Assembly (NCBI GenBank): GCA_017433855.1
Contig: JAFRGM010000009.1
Span: forward strand, 48,606 to 112,605
Length of the DNA: 64,000 bases
Direction: 5' to 3'
Source of the DNA: Candidatus Saccharimonadota bacterium
GTDB taxonomy: Bacteria > Patescibacteriota > Saccharimonadia > Saccharimonadales > Saccharimonadaceae
Both the position numbers and the translations under genes were made by a program. Below are positions 33,489 to 42,258 of the stretch, in pieces; within the stretch, counting starts at the first letter, position 1; each line of letters starts with the position of its first letter. Under the pieces are notes generated by a model that ran no database searches, had not been told where the DNA came from, and worked only from the letters and a program-made list of their open reading frames with translations.

Positions 33489-34934
33489 ATGAAAAAGGAA
33501 GACTCTGACCGCGTCAAACATGCTATTGAAGTGGCTACCAAAGCTCACGAGGGTCAGTTCCGCAAAACTGGCGAACCATATATTATTCATCCGCTTGCCG
33601 TCAAAAAGATTCTTGAAGAATGGGGCATGGATGAAGATACTATTATTGCTGGCATTTTGCACGACACGGTTGAAGACACCAGCCTCACTCTTAGCGATAT
33701 CAAAAATGAGTTTGGCGAATCCGTTGCCTTTTTGGTAGATGGAGTTACCAAGTTGTCCAATGCTCGTGATGGTATGCGTGAGATTGATACCTACCTTCCC
33801 GAAACTCGCGATAATTTTTTGCGTCTCTTGATTGCGCTCGGTGACGATATCCGAGTACTCATTATCAAACTTGCCGACCGTCTCCATAATCTGCGCACTC
33901 TTTCGGCCTTGCCGCCCGATAAGCAACGCAAAATCGCCAAAGAAACCCTCGAAGTTTTTGCCCCTCTTGCCGACCGTCTCAATATGGGCTTGCTTCGCGT
34001 CGAAATGGCTGACCTCGCTTTTAAATACGTTGACCCTAAACGTTACGACGAGCTTAAAAATCTCATCGACAAATACAATAAATCCGCCGCCAAATCGCTC
34101 AAAAAAATCGAGCAGGAAATCACCGCTGCCCTTCAAAAAGAAAAAATCCAGTTTGAGCTTTCTGGCCGCGTTAAATCTGTTTATTCGTTACACAAAGAAC
34201 TCGCCAAACACAACCAGAACATCAACGAAATCTATGACCTAACGGCGCTTAGAATTATCGTTAATGATATTACAGATTGCTACCTCACTCTCGGCGTAGT
34301 GCACTCATTGTACACGCCTATGGGTGGCCGCATTAAAGATGACATCGCCATGCCTAAGCAAAATGGCTATCAATCTTTGCATACCACCGTCATCACTAAA
34401 GACAAACGCGTACTCGAGTTCCAAATTCGTACTAAAGAAATGCATGAATATGCCGAGCACGGTTTAGCCGCCAGTTTCTATTACAACGAGCAAAAACTCA
34501 CCGAAAACTACAAAAAAGGGAAGATTGAGCATCTCCCTACTAACCTACTTTGGATCACCGAGCTTCAAATGACCGCAGCGCGTCTACGTGAAGGTAAAAA
34601 AGTCGACCTCAAAAAGCTCAAACTCAACCTTTTTGCCGACCGCATCTTTGTCTACACACCAAAAGGCGATATTATCGACCTACCACAAGGCTCTTTGCCA
34701 CTAGATTTTGCCTATCGTCTGCATTCAGAAATTGGCGACCACGTTATAGGTGTTAAAATCAATGGCAAAATGAGTAATCTCAACAAAAAACTCGAACATG
34801 GTGATATTGTCGAGATTTTAACTTCTAAGCATCAAACCCCCAAACGTTCTTGGCTGGAAAAAATTATCACTCCCCACGCCCGCCAAAAACTCCTTCATAG
34901 ACTCAATAAAAATGGAGCCGATGGCAGGGCTTGA
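33489..34934 (+). CDS. rel: (p)ppGpp synthetase/hydrolase, RelA/SpoT family, lacking the ACT domain
   Basis: A 481-aa bifunctional stringent-response enzyme. The HD hydrolase domain has the HDTVEDT motif and RLHNLRTL, the synthetase has GRIKDDIAMPKQNGYQSLHT near residue 280, and a TGS domain follows (DRIFVYTPKGDIIDLPQGS). It stops after TGS, without the helical, zinc-finger and ACT parts, so it is shorter than typical Rel (about 700 aa). The last seven residues are encoded by the antisense of the tRNA-Thr 3' end. Confidence 0.93.
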   Translation: MKKEDSDRVKHAIEVATKAHEGQFRKTGEPYIIHPLAVKKILEEWGMDEDTIIAGILHDTVEDTSLTLSDIKNEFGESVAFLVDGVTKLSNARDGMREIDTYLPETRDNFLRLLIALGDDIRVLIIKLADRLHNLRTLSALPPDKQRKIAKETLEVFAPLADRLNMGLLRVEMADLAFKYVDPKRYDELKNLIDKYNKSAAKSLKKIEQEITAALQKEKIQFELSGRVKSVYSLHKELAKHNQNINEIYDLTALRIIVNDITDCYLTLGVVHSLYTPMGGRIKDDIAMPKQNGYQSLHTTVITKDKRVLEFQIRTKEMHEYAEHGLAASFYYNEQKLTENYKKGKIEHLPTNLLWITELQMTAARLREGKKVDLKKLKLNLFADRIFVYTPKGDIIDLPQGSLPLDFAYRLHSEIGDHVIGVKINGKMSNLNKKLEHGDIVEILTSKHQTPKRSWLEKIITPHARQKLLHRLNKNGADGRA

Positions 34935-34988
34935 ACCTGTGACCTGCTCGTTACGAATGAGCTGCTCTACCAACTGAGCTACATCGGC
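34913..34988 (-). tRNA. tRNA-Thr (anticodon CGU)
   Basis: A 76-nt gene with encoded CCA: acceptor GCCGATG/CATCGGC, D arm GCTC/GAGC, anticodon loop TTCGTAA with CGT at 34-36, T loop TTCAAGC. It reads ACG. Position 31-39 of the anticodon stem is an A-C mismatch. Its 3' 22 nt overlap the rel coding region on the other strand. A minus-strand TATAAT lies at 34998-35003. Confidence 0.94.
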
Positions 34989-35015
34989 ATATATTTTATT
35001 ATATCACAAATATGC

Positions 35016-35021
35016 TATAAT
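35016..35021 (+). promoter_or_regulatory. -10 box of the membrane-protein/glycosyltransferase operon
   Basis: TGC-TATAAT, back to back with the tRNA-Thr promoter. Confidence 0.6.
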
Positions 35022-35042
35022 AATATAAAATAAGGAGAAAAT

Positions 35043-35633
35043 ATGCCCGCAGTAGAAATCATCAAACGTCCAATCGAACAAATTGGCGCCAGCATCAAGA
35101 AGAGCGCTTGGTTCGCCGTCATCGAATCAATCGTAATTCTCATTTTTGGTATTTTGCTGATTGCGTGGCCAGATATTACAGTCGTAGTAATCTCTAACAT
35201 TCTCGGAGCTATCTTTATTTTGAGTGGCATTTATCGGATTATCAATTATTTCATCGTCCGCGGTCAAAAGGATTTCTTCAATAATAGTCTACTCTTTGGT
35301 GTTATATCCGTACTTGTAGGTATTGCAGCTATTGTAGTCGGCGAGGACATTGCCAATGCTTTTCGTATCATCATTGGTATTTGGATGGTTTACGAATCTC
35401 TTGTCCGCGTCAATACTGCCATTAAGTTGCAGGCAGTAGGCGTCAAATCCTGGAGCTACATTCTTATTATCGCCCTCGCCATGTTGGCTCTCGGTGTTTT
35501 CGTCACCTTCAACAATGGTGCAGTGATGCAGCTAATCGGCTGGATGATGGTTGTCACCGGCATTATTGGTATCGTCGGTGATGTTATGTTTATTCAGCAA
35601 GTAAACGACGTCATCACCAAACTCACTAAATAA
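35043..35633 (+). CDS. HdeD/DUF308 family membrane protein
   Basis: A 196-aa integral membrane protein with about six hydrophobic helices in repeated pairs, each pair with the pattern of the family (FGILLIAWPDITVVVI, VLVGIAAIVVGED, ALGVFVTFNNGAV). HdeD relatives are linked to acid or envelope stress, though the mechanism is unknown. AAGGAG precedes the ATG. The next two genes follow closely. Confidence 0.85.
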   Translation: MPAVEIIKRPIEQIGASIKKSAWFAVIESIVILIFGILLIAWPDITVVVISNILGAIFILSGIYRIINYFIVRGQKDFFNNSLLFGVISVLVGIAAIVVGEDIANAFRIIIGIWMVYESLVRVNTAIKLQAVGVKSWSYILIIALAMLALGVFVTFNNGAVMQLIGWMMVVTGIIGIVGDVMFIQQVNDVITKLTK

Positions 35634-35639
35634 TTTCCC

Positions 35640-36005
35640 ATGAAACACTTTTTTACTGAAGATATCAAAAAGATTTATTCCGAAGAGAGAATTATGCTCG
35701 TTCTTATGATTTTGAATATCCTCGGCGCTCTTGCTTTGTTTATTTTTAGTATTACCACCATCAACCCTAATGTCTCCGTTGTCAAAATCGGCTACGGCGA
35801 TATTGGCGGTTATCGTGATGGTTCGTGGGTCGACTTTTTTACTTTTCCACTTCTGGCAATTATCTTCGGCGTTTTTCATAGCCTTATTGCACTCAACGTT
35901 TTTCATAAGCGTGGTGCGGGCATGGCTAAGTTCTTTCTTCTTATCACCACAGCGCTCATCATCGGTACTTTCATAGTCTTAATTAGAATCACCAACGAGG
36001 GCTAA
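35640..36005 (+). CDS. Small three-helix membrane protein, unknown function
   Basis: A 121-aa protein with membrane segments at about 18-40, 65-85 and 93-113, and an extracytoplasmic loop (YGDIGGYRDGSWVDFF) between the first two. No family is recognised. It is 6 nt after the HdeD-like gene and ends directly before the glycosyltransferase ATG, suggesting a shared envelope function. Confidence 0.7.
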   Translation: MKHFFTEDIKKIYSEERIMLVLMILNILGALALFIFSITTINPNVSVVKIGYGDIGGYRDGSWVDFFTFPLLAIIFGVFHSLIALNVFHKRGAGMAKFFLLITTALIIGTFIVLIRITNEG

Positions 36006-37631
36006 ATGCGTCGCAATCTAGAAATCCCCCAAGGCAAACGCACTCAGAAATATCGCTTTTTTGAGATTTTGCCAGGGGCCATGTCTTATGGCGCCATCAT
36101 TCTTCTATTCCTACTTTCTTGGTTAGACCCAGTGCTTGGCGCGGTCTATTTATTCATCCTCATTACCAGCACCTTGGTCAAAGCTATCGGTACGGCATTT
36201 CGCACCATTCAAGGCTATGAAGTTTTGAAGCGCGCCGAACGTGTAGATTGGCACGGGCGCTTACTAGACCTTATGGATCCGCATACCGCTTATGAACGAG
36301 TGCATGACGACGCTAGTAAAAGTTATCATTTTGATGAGCATGTAGAGAATCTTAAGTTTATGGCGGCCATGCCAGGGGATTTTCCAGACCCAGCCAAGAT
36401 TTATCACATTGTCATCGTAACGGCCTACGATGAAACGCTAGAGATTTTGGAACCCACAATTGATGCGATTAAAAACACCACTTTTTCCAACGACCATATC
36501 ATTGTAGTACTGGCCTATGAAGCGCGCGGCGGGGAAGCGATGATGGCTACCGCGAAAGCACTGCGAGCTAAATACAAAGACACTTTCAAAGATTTTCTCA
36601 CCGTAGAGCACCCTAGCAACCTGCCCGGCGAAATTATTGGCAAAGGCCCCAATCTTACTTTTGCTGGCAAATATGTGGCGGAGTATGTCAATAATAAACA
36701 CCTGCCAGTAGACCATGTCATTGTCACCTCTCTAGATAGCGATAACCGTATGCATCCAAAATATCTAGACTCCGTCGCTTATGAATTCATAACTCACCCC
36801 AATCGTCAGCGCCTTAGCTATCAACCAGTTTCGCTCTTTATGAACAACATCTGGGATGCTCCCGCCCCCACTCGTGTTATTGCTCTTTCCAACTCTTTCT
36901 TTAATGTGATTTCCACCATGCGCCCACACTCGCTACGCAACTTTGCTTCACATTCGCAGCCTCTACAAGCCCTAGAAGCTATGGGCTTCTGGAGCAAACG
37001 CACCATTGTAGAGGACGGTCACCAATATTGGCGCAGTCTGTTCTTTTTTGGCGGCGATTATTCTGTTTTACCTATTCGTATTCCTATTTATCAAGATGCT
37101 GTTATCGGTGAGAGCTTTTGGAAGACCGTCAAGGCTCAATTCGTCCAGGTGCGACGTTGGTATTATGGTGCTTCTGATGTGGCCTATGTCGGCGTTCGTC
37201 TTTTTGCTAAACGCAGTGAGCGCCCAGTGCCATTTTGGCGACTTTTGCCGAAGTTTTGGCGTCTTTTGGACGGGCATATTACACTTGCCATTTTAGCTCC
37301 AATTGTAGCATTTGGTGGCTGGGTGCCAATGATTATGAATATGTCAGCACACACCATGGTCGGTTATAACCTCCCTAACATCGTTAGTGTGGTAGAAACA
37401 TTTGCTTCAGTAGGCCTTATCGTGTCAATCCTAGTGTCATTCAAACTGTTGCCTAAGCGCCCAGCCAAATACAAAAAGGGCAAAAACCTAGTTATGATTT
37501 TGCAATGGGTTTTGATGCCAGTTACGTCTATTCTTTATCAGTCTATTGCAGCCTTCTATGCTCAAACACGCTTGATGTTGGGCCGCTACATGGAGAAATT
37601 TGACGTTACCAAAAAAATCATCAAAAAATAA
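36006..37631 (+). CDS. Membrane glycosyltransferase, family 2
   Basis: A 541-aa processive-type GT2. Two N-terminal membrane helices (about 28-62) precede the catalytic domain: HIVIVTAYDETLEILEPTI, the metal-binding DSD in TSLDSDNRMHPKY near residue 243, a later ED in TIVEDGHQYW, and QVRRW near 381 corresponding to Q-x-x-R-W of cellulose/hyaluronan synthase-like enzymes. Further membrane helices follow at the C-terminus. It probably builds or exports a surface polysaccharide; the sugar is unknown. Confidence 0.88.
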   Translation: MRRNLEIPQGKRTQKYRFFEILPGAMSYGAIILLFLLSWLDPVLGAVYLFILITSTLVKAIGTAFRTIQGYEVLKRAERVDWHGRLLDLMDPHTAYERVHDDASKSYHFDEHVENLKFMAAMPGDFPDPAKIYHIVIVTAYDETLEILEPTIDAIKNTTFSNDHIIVVLAYEARGGEAMMATAKALRAKYKDTFKDFLTVEHPSNLPGEIIGKGPNLTFAGKYVAEYVNNKHLPVDHVIVTSLDSDNRMHPKYLDSVAYEFITHPNRQRLSYQPVSLFMNNIWDAPAPTRVIALSNSFFNVISTMRPHSLRNFASHSQPLQALEAMGFWSKRTIVEDGHQYWRSLFFFGGDYSVLPIRIPIYQDAVIGESFWKTVKAQFVQVRRWYYGASDVAYVGVRLFAKRSERPVPFWRLLPKFWRLLDGHITLAILAPIVAFGGWVPMIMNMSAHTMVGYNLPNIVSVVETFASVGLIVSILVSFKLLPKRPAKYKKGKNLVMILQWVLMPVTSILYQSIAAFYAQTRLMLGRYMEKFDVTKKIIKK

Positions 37632-37632
37632 C

Positions 37633-37661
37633 TTGCACACATTCGCCATCAATGTTACAAT
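37633..37661 (+). promoter_or_regulatory. Promoter of leader RNA 1
   Basis: TTGCAC, 17 nt, TACAAT; the predicted start near 37668 coincides with the first base of the leader's closing stem. Confidence 0.65.
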
Positions 37662-37667
37662 GAAAAT

Positions 37668-37875
37668 ACCACAATTAGATATTTCGTTCAAGGCAAGCAT
37701 TCTTTGCATTGAGCCTAGGGAACGTAGAAACAGCATCACGAGGTGATCAGTGCGTTTCGTAGGCTTTTGTCTAGAAATATCTGGTTGTGGTACCCTCGTG
37801 GTGCTGTTTTTGTGCATGACCCTAATACAGAAATAGCGCCACCACCAGGGCATACCACACCGGGTAATGGGTCAT
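37668..37875 (+). ncRNA. Structured 5' leader RNA 1 (putative cis-regulatory element)
   Basis: Closing stem P1 is ACCACAA/TTGTGGT (37668-37674 with 37785-37791) plus AGATATTTC/GAAATATCT (37677-37685 with 37774-37782). A 13-nt strand inside P1, CAGCATCACGAGG (37731-37743), pairs with CCTCGTGGTGCTG (37794-37806), which is followed by TTTTT. A last stem, ATGACCC/GGGTCAT (37816-37822 with 37869-37875), ends just before the ribosome binding site. The same plan with different bases precedes the paralog at 42488. Confidence 0.75.
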
Positions 37876-37883
37876 GAGGATAT

Positions 37884-39539
37884 ATGGGCATCAAGGTCAA
37901 GCATATTTATGCTAAGATATTATTCATAAGTGGAGTTTTTGGCACTTTTCTACCACTACCAGTTTTCGCAGCCACTACTGCCACCTCGCGTGCTAGTATT
38001 AGTGTTTTAAGCTCGTGCAGCATGACAGCCACAGTCAACACCGCGCACTCCGCCGCCATGCTTAACGGTCAAGAGCTAGACGGCATCGGCAAAACAACCA
38101 TCGCCACCAATTGCAACGACCCTAGCGGCTTTGCTATCTATGCTGTGGGCTACACTAATGACGTAGTGGGGAACACTAATCTTATTGGCAGTAACACCGG
38201 GCAAGTTATTAGCACTGCACTCGGTGCCGCAAGCTCCAACTGGGCCATGAAGCTTACTGCCGTTGCCGGTGATTTTGCTGCCACTATAGACAATCATTAC
38301 GACGAATATCATGTGGTGCCAAATCAGTACACCGCAGTCGCTCATCGCGATTCGGCTACCGGTGTTAGCAATAGTCAGGCCGCTAGCATTACTACCACCT
38401 ACCGCGCTTATATTTCTCCTACGCAAGCCGCAGATGTTTATGGTGGTGCTGTACGCTACGTCTTAGTTCATCCGGCCTCATCCATCGCCAGTCCAGATTT
38501 TGACTCCGCCTTCGCTAGTGCTGGTAAAGATACAGTCACAGCCAGTGATGGTAACGACTACTACGCTATGCAAGATATGACTACAGATATCTGCAATGGT
38601 GTAGTAGATTACAATACAGAAACTCAGCTAATAGATACTAGAGATGAAAAACTCTACTGGGTGTTAAAAGCTGAGGATGGTAAATGCTGGATGACTGAGA
38701 ATCTAGACCTAGACCTCCGCACCGATACGGAATCTGTAGATTTTGTCGCCCTCACTTCACTAAACACTGACCTCAACGTCTATGATGATGACATCTACAA
38801 TGAAAACTTAGGCTATACCTACAATGAATCTACCGGCCTCATCACTTGGACCCCTAGCTCGCCAACATATACATCTAATGCAAAGCACGAGAATGGAGTT
38901 GCTTCCAGCACTTCTATAAACTGGCTAACTTCTACTATCGCCCCACGCTCCGTAAATCTCACCGTAAATGGTAAAGATATTTATCAAAAGGATGGTTCTA
39001 CCTTTGATTCAGCTAACTGCAACTACTTCACTACCCCATCCTGCTTAAACTCCACCGGAGATAACACCAATACCACTGCTAACTTCTCCACAGTCCCATA
39101 CGAAGCTAATGGCGAACACGGTAAAATAGGTAACTATTACAACTGGTCTGCCGCAGTAGCATCCAACGATACTACCACTAGAGTAGATAATACCAATAGC
39201 GCTGCTATTGCCGAGAACCCCAAAAACTCCATCTGCCCTAAAGGTTGGCGCTTAACCAGAAGTTCCTCTACTCCTGTTTACAACGATTTCCAGAATCTTT
39301 ATTCAGCCTATGGCAATATTGATAAAGCTAATGGCTACCCTCTATGGTTAGTGCGCGCAGGCCTCGTCAGCTATGGCACGCTCTACTATAGTGGCAGCAG
39401 CGGCTACTATTGGTCATCTACGGTATATAGTGCTGACTACGCGTACAACCTGAACATCCGTAGCGGCGATTTCTATCCGTCCAGCTACGACGGCTACGCT
39501 CGCAGCTACGGGTTCTCGCTTCGTTGCGTGGCGCGGTAA
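37884..39539 (+). CDS. Secreted FISUMP/C-type-lectin-like protein, paralog 1 (putative DGR target)
   Basis: A 551-aa exported protein: signal peptide (to about residue 30, VFAAT), a beta-rich N-terminal domain with two conserved cysteines (about 45-220), then from about residue 255 a FISUMP-type domain (YWVLKAEDGKCWMTENLDLD; ICPKGWRLTRSSS; SGYYWSST; LRCVAR at the end). The fold is C-type-lectin-like, as used by retroelement-diversified proteins. The middle is nearly identical in DNA to the paralog at 42488, while the C-terminal 57 residues differ at scattered positions. GAGGAT precedes the ATG. Confidence 0.8.
   Translation: MGIKVKHIYAKILFISGVFGTFLPLPVFAATTATSRASISVLSSCSMTATVNTAHSAAMLNGQELDGIGKTTIATNCNDPSGFAIYAVGYTNDVVGNTNLIGSNTGQVISTALGAASSNWAMKLTAVAGDFAATIDNHYDEYHVVPNQYTAVAHRDSATGVSNSQAASITTTYRAYISPTQAADVYGGAVRYVLVHPASSIASPDFDSAFASAGKDTVTASDGNDYYAMQDMTTDICNGVVDYNTETQLIDTRDEKLYWVLKAEDGKCWMTENLDLDLRTDTESVDFVALTSLNTDLNVYDDDIYNENLGYTYNESTGLITWTPSSPTYTSNAKHENGVASSTSINWLTSTIAPRSVNLTVNGKDIYQKDGSTFDSANCNYFTTPSCLNSTGDNTNTTANFSTVPYEANGEHGKIGNYYNWSAAVASNDTTTRVDNTNSAAIAENPKNSICPKGWRLTRSSSTPVYNDFQNLYSAYGNIDKANGYPLWLVRAGLVSYGTLYYSGSSGYYWSSTVYSADYAYNLNIRSGDFYPSSYDGYARSYGFSLRCVAR
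39365..39536 (+). other. Variable region 1 (NNY codon variation)
   Basis: Aligned with 43945-44107, at least a dozen codons differ in position 1 and/or 2 while the third base (T or C) is kept, for example agt/att, agc/tac, aac/tgc, cgt/tat, ggc/tac and gat/agt. Intervening codons such as TAT TGG TC- TCT ACG and CGT TGC GTG GC- are constant. Confidence 0.65.
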
Positions 39540-39621
39540 TAAACCACTAAGCTACCCCCCCTACTTTACTTTTCACCCCAGAAGTGCTAAAATTATAAGC
39601 AATTAGTAGAAAAGGAAAACT

Positions 39622-40284
39622 ATGGCTGAATATACATTAACGCTAGAAAAACGTGAATTAACCGGTAAAAAATCAAAGAGTTTAAGGGCTAGCGGTCGCA
39701 TTCCATCCGTCATCTACGGTGAAAAATCACCAGTACTTGCCAGCTCCGAATATGTAGCTACCGAGAAAGTTCTCGAAAAGGCAGGCTACCACTCACCAAT
39801 CAGTCTTGAGCTCGCGGGCAAAAAGCAACTCGCCATCGTTAAGACCATTCAGACCAACCCAGTCTCACGCAGGATTATGAACATCGAGTTCCAGGCTGTT
39901 TCCGCCAACGAAGTTGTAGAGGCTACCACGCCTATCGTTATCACCGGCTTCGAAGAATCCGAAGCATCCAAAATCTATCACTTCGCTATGACCCAATCTA
40001 TCGAAGAAATCGACGTTAAGGCTAAGCCTTCCGATCTCCCAAGTGAGCTCACTCTTGACGCTTCTGCTCTTAAGAACGTAGACGATAAACTCACCCTCGC
40101 CGACCTCACCCTGCCAAAGGGCGTAGAATTAGCGGATAAAGAGCTAGATGCCGAACAGGTTATTGCTTCTCTCTATGACCCAGCCGCCGAGGCCGAAAAA
40201 CGTGAAGCCGAAGCTGCCGAGCCAAGCATAGATGCTGCCGATGTCCCCGCCGACAACGGCGAGAAACCTGCCACCGAGGCTTAA
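39622..40284 (+). CDS. rplY: Ribosomal protein bL25, CTC form
   Basis: A 220-aa 5S-rRNA-binding protein with the general-stress CTC-type C-terminal domain. RELTGKKSKSLRASGRIPSVIYG is split across the 5S-binding N-domain; the C-domain is at about 95-185 and an acidic Ala/Glu tail follows. AAAGGAAAAC precedes the ATG and TAAAAT lies at 39588-39593. Confidence 0.93.
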   Translation: MAEYTLTLEKRELTGKKSKSLRASGRIPSVIYGEKSPVLASSEYVATEKVLEKAGYHSPISLELAGKKQLAIVKTIQTNPVSRRIMNIEFQAVSANEVVEATTPIVITGFEESEASKIYHFAMTQSIEEIDVKAKPSDLPSELTLDASALKNVDDKLTLADLTLPKGVELADKELDAEQVIASLYDPAAEAEKREAEAAEPSIDAADVPADNGEKPATEA

Positions 40285-40287
40285 TTT

Positions 40288-40316
40288 AAATAACCCCTAT
40301 CTAGGGGTTATTTTTT
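40288..40316. terminator. Bidirectional terminator between rplY and the aldolase fusion
   Basis: AAATAACCCC-TATCTA-GGGGTTATTTTTT; it overlaps the last codons of the minus-strand gene. Confidence 0.88.
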
Positions 40317-42184
40317 AATGCATTTATATTTTGCTGCAACATCTCTCTAAACGCTTGCTGTGCCCGCGCGGTATTTCCTGCATCGCCAGCCCAGCTAATT
40401 AGCGCCGGGTCTTGCAATGCTCTCGCAAAAGAGAACGTTACTGGCCAAGGGTAAGGCCCATTTTCTATAATCGCTCGCAGATTATCCGTTGCTTGCGTAG
40501 ACGTCTGCCCACCAGACAAAAACACTACTCCGCCCATATTTTCAGGTACATGTCGCCGCAAAACTTCCGCCGTTGCCCGCCCCACCTCTGCTGGTGATGA
40601 TTGCTCACGGTATTGTTTGCCAGCTAGCACCATGTTGGTCTTCAGAATACACGCCCTTAAATTAACTCCAAAATCCTTTAAAGCCTGCATCAGGGCGCCG
40701 AGTATTTTGCCGGTCGCTTCGGCACATTTAGTGATTGGATAATCTCCATCGTAGACTACTTCAGGCTCCACAATCGGTACCAACCCTGCAGATTGGCAGT
40801 CTTGTGCATATTCTGCCAAAATTCGGCAGTTTTCTTGAATAGCTGCAGCAGACGGAGTCCGTAGCGTACCATTTTCATTCAGGGTAATCCTAAATGCCGC
40901 CCGCCATTTGGCAAACCTTAGTCCCATAGCGTAATATTCGCGCAGTCGCACCGGTAACGTATCTAGCCCTCTCGTCCAAGTTTCCTCTGGGAAGGGAAGC
41001 TCGTCCGGGGTCACGGCCCTTTGTTGCTCGCCAAATTCCACCAGTCCCTCATCTACTTTAATGCCAGGAATAATCCTTTTTGCAACCAAAAAATCCGGCA
41101 CCGACTCTCCGTTGTCGGCAAAATCGCGGGCGGTCTCATCAAACAAAATAATGCCGCTTAAACTCTCCTCTATCTCTGGTGTAGAAAAGAAAATATTGCG
41201 GTATGCATGGCGCATTTCATAAGTATCAGCAATCTGCATTGCTTCAAACTTCTTGCGAATCGAACCGCCAGATTCATCAGCCGCCAAAATACCTTTACCT
41301 GTGCGCATCAATGTAGCAGCAATCAGCTCCAAACTTTGTGGCGTCGCCGCCGCAATTATTTCCATTTCTTTTAGGCTTAGCACCGCATCTAGGGTGGCGT
41401 TCTCTAAATTGGCACGTGCCAGCTTTAGCCCCTCACTGATATTTTTACCTAGTAGCATGGCCCCTAGAATCGTCGCCGCCGCAATGGAATATGCCGACAG
41501 GTGCGTTAATCGGTCTATACGCTCTACGTTTATCGCCACCGTCTCATTACGATATGTTAGGGTTTTTTCTGATAAATACACAATCTTCTCTAAAGTTGTT
41601 TGGTCTACCGCCTTTTTTACAATTTCGTAATCTTTTTCATTATCACGCACTTCTCTAAAAATCAAATTAGCCTGCGGCAAAAGTTCATTCAAAAAACGAT
41701 TTTCTTCATTTTTTAGGTAAACTACCAACGCAGTCTCAAGATGCGCGTCAAGATAAGCTCTAATCTTGCTAGCGGTTTTCGCATCTATCTGTGCGGAACG
41801 GTCAATAAATAAATAGTCTACCGATTTTGCCGGCACCACAAACTCTGCCGATTTCTGTTCGCTCTCCACCAAATAGCTAATGCTATCATCCGAAGTCAAA
41901 ATATATCTATAAGATGTGGCAGTAGTGTTTCTAACCTCTTCATCACCTGTCATATCTAGGCTTACCCCAGATATTTCCGCCGCTACGCCCATCTTTTCTA
42001 GCACCTGCAATGTTACTGCCGCTCCACCGTAGCTACAAAGTCGCCTAAAGTATTTGTGTTCAGAGTTATTAAAGCCAAAATCTAACCATTTTACACCATC
42101 ACCGTCCACTTCAAAGTTTTCTACCCGTGAATCCAAGCTCAGATAGACATCCTTCAACACATTGCCCACGACCAATATATTCAT
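40301..42184 (-). CDS. PfkB-like domain fused to class I fructose-bisphosphate aldolase
   Basis: A 627-aa fusion. Residues 1-290 have a PfkB/ribokinase-like fold (NILVVGNVLKDVYLSLDSRV, CSYGGAAVTLQVLEKMG), but the catalytic GAGD motif is replaced (LTHLSAYSIAAATILGAML), so kinase activity is doubtful. Residues 300-627 are a eukaryote-type class I aldolase: GKGILAADESGGSIRKKF, VDEGLVEF, AKWRAAFRI, IVEPEVVYDGDYP and the Schiff-base lysine in CILKTNMVLAGK. It splits fructose-1,6-bisphosphate into triose phosphates. The start is the second ATG, because TATAAT (42191-42196) lies 7 nt before it. Confidence 0.88.
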   Translation of the reverse strand: MNILVVGNVLKDVYLSLDSRVENFEVDGDGVKWLDFGFNNSEHKYFRRLCSYGGAAVTLQVLEKMGVAAEISGVSLDMTGDEEVRNTTATSYRYILTSDDSISYLVESEQKSAEFVVPAKSVDYLFIDRSAQIDAKTASKIRAYLDAHLETALVVYLKNEENRFLNELLPQANLIFREVRDNEKDYEIVKKAVDQTTLEKIVYLSEKTLTYRNETVAINVERIDRLTHLSAYSIAAATILGAMLLGKNISEGLKLARANLENATLDAVLSLKEMEIIAAATPQSLELIAATLMRTGKGILAADESGGSIRKKFEAMQIADTYEMRHAYRNIFFSTPEIEESLSGIILFDETARDFADNGESVPDFLVAKRIIPGIKVDEGLVEFGEQQRAVTPDELPFPEETWTRGLDTLPVRLREYYAMGLRFAKWRAAFRITLNENGTLRTPSAAAIQENCRILAEYAQDCQSAGLVPIVEPEVVYDGDYPITKCAEATGKILGALMQALKDFGVNLRACILKTNMVLAGKQYREQSSPAEVGRATAEVLRRHVPENMGGVVFLSGGQTSTQATDNLRAIIENGPYPWPVTFSFARALQDPALISWAGDAGNTARAQQAFREMLQQNINALKNNP

Positions 42185-42190
42185 AAGCAT

Positions 42191-42196
42191 ATTATA
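42191..42196 (-). promoter_or_regulatory. -10 box of leaderless aldolase-fusion gene
   Basis: Minus-strand TATAAT followed by ATGCTTATG, the same arrangement as at ftsA; only the second ATG is 7 nt away. Confidence 0.65.
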
Positions 42197-42224
42197 TCAA
42201 AAACTTTCAAAATTACATAATATC

Positions 42225-42254
42225 TTGCCAAAAAACAAACAAGTGTGTTATGAT
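42225..42254 (+). promoter_or_regulatory. Promoter of leader RNA 2
   Basis: TTGCCA, 18 nt, TATGAT; the expected start near 42260 falls at the first bases of the leader's closing stem. Confidence 0.6.
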
Positions 42255-42258
42255 TAAA

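Noticed and set aside
33456..34136. A 226-codon minus-strand ORF
   Set aside because: It mirrors rel, with no start signal and no recognisable domain.
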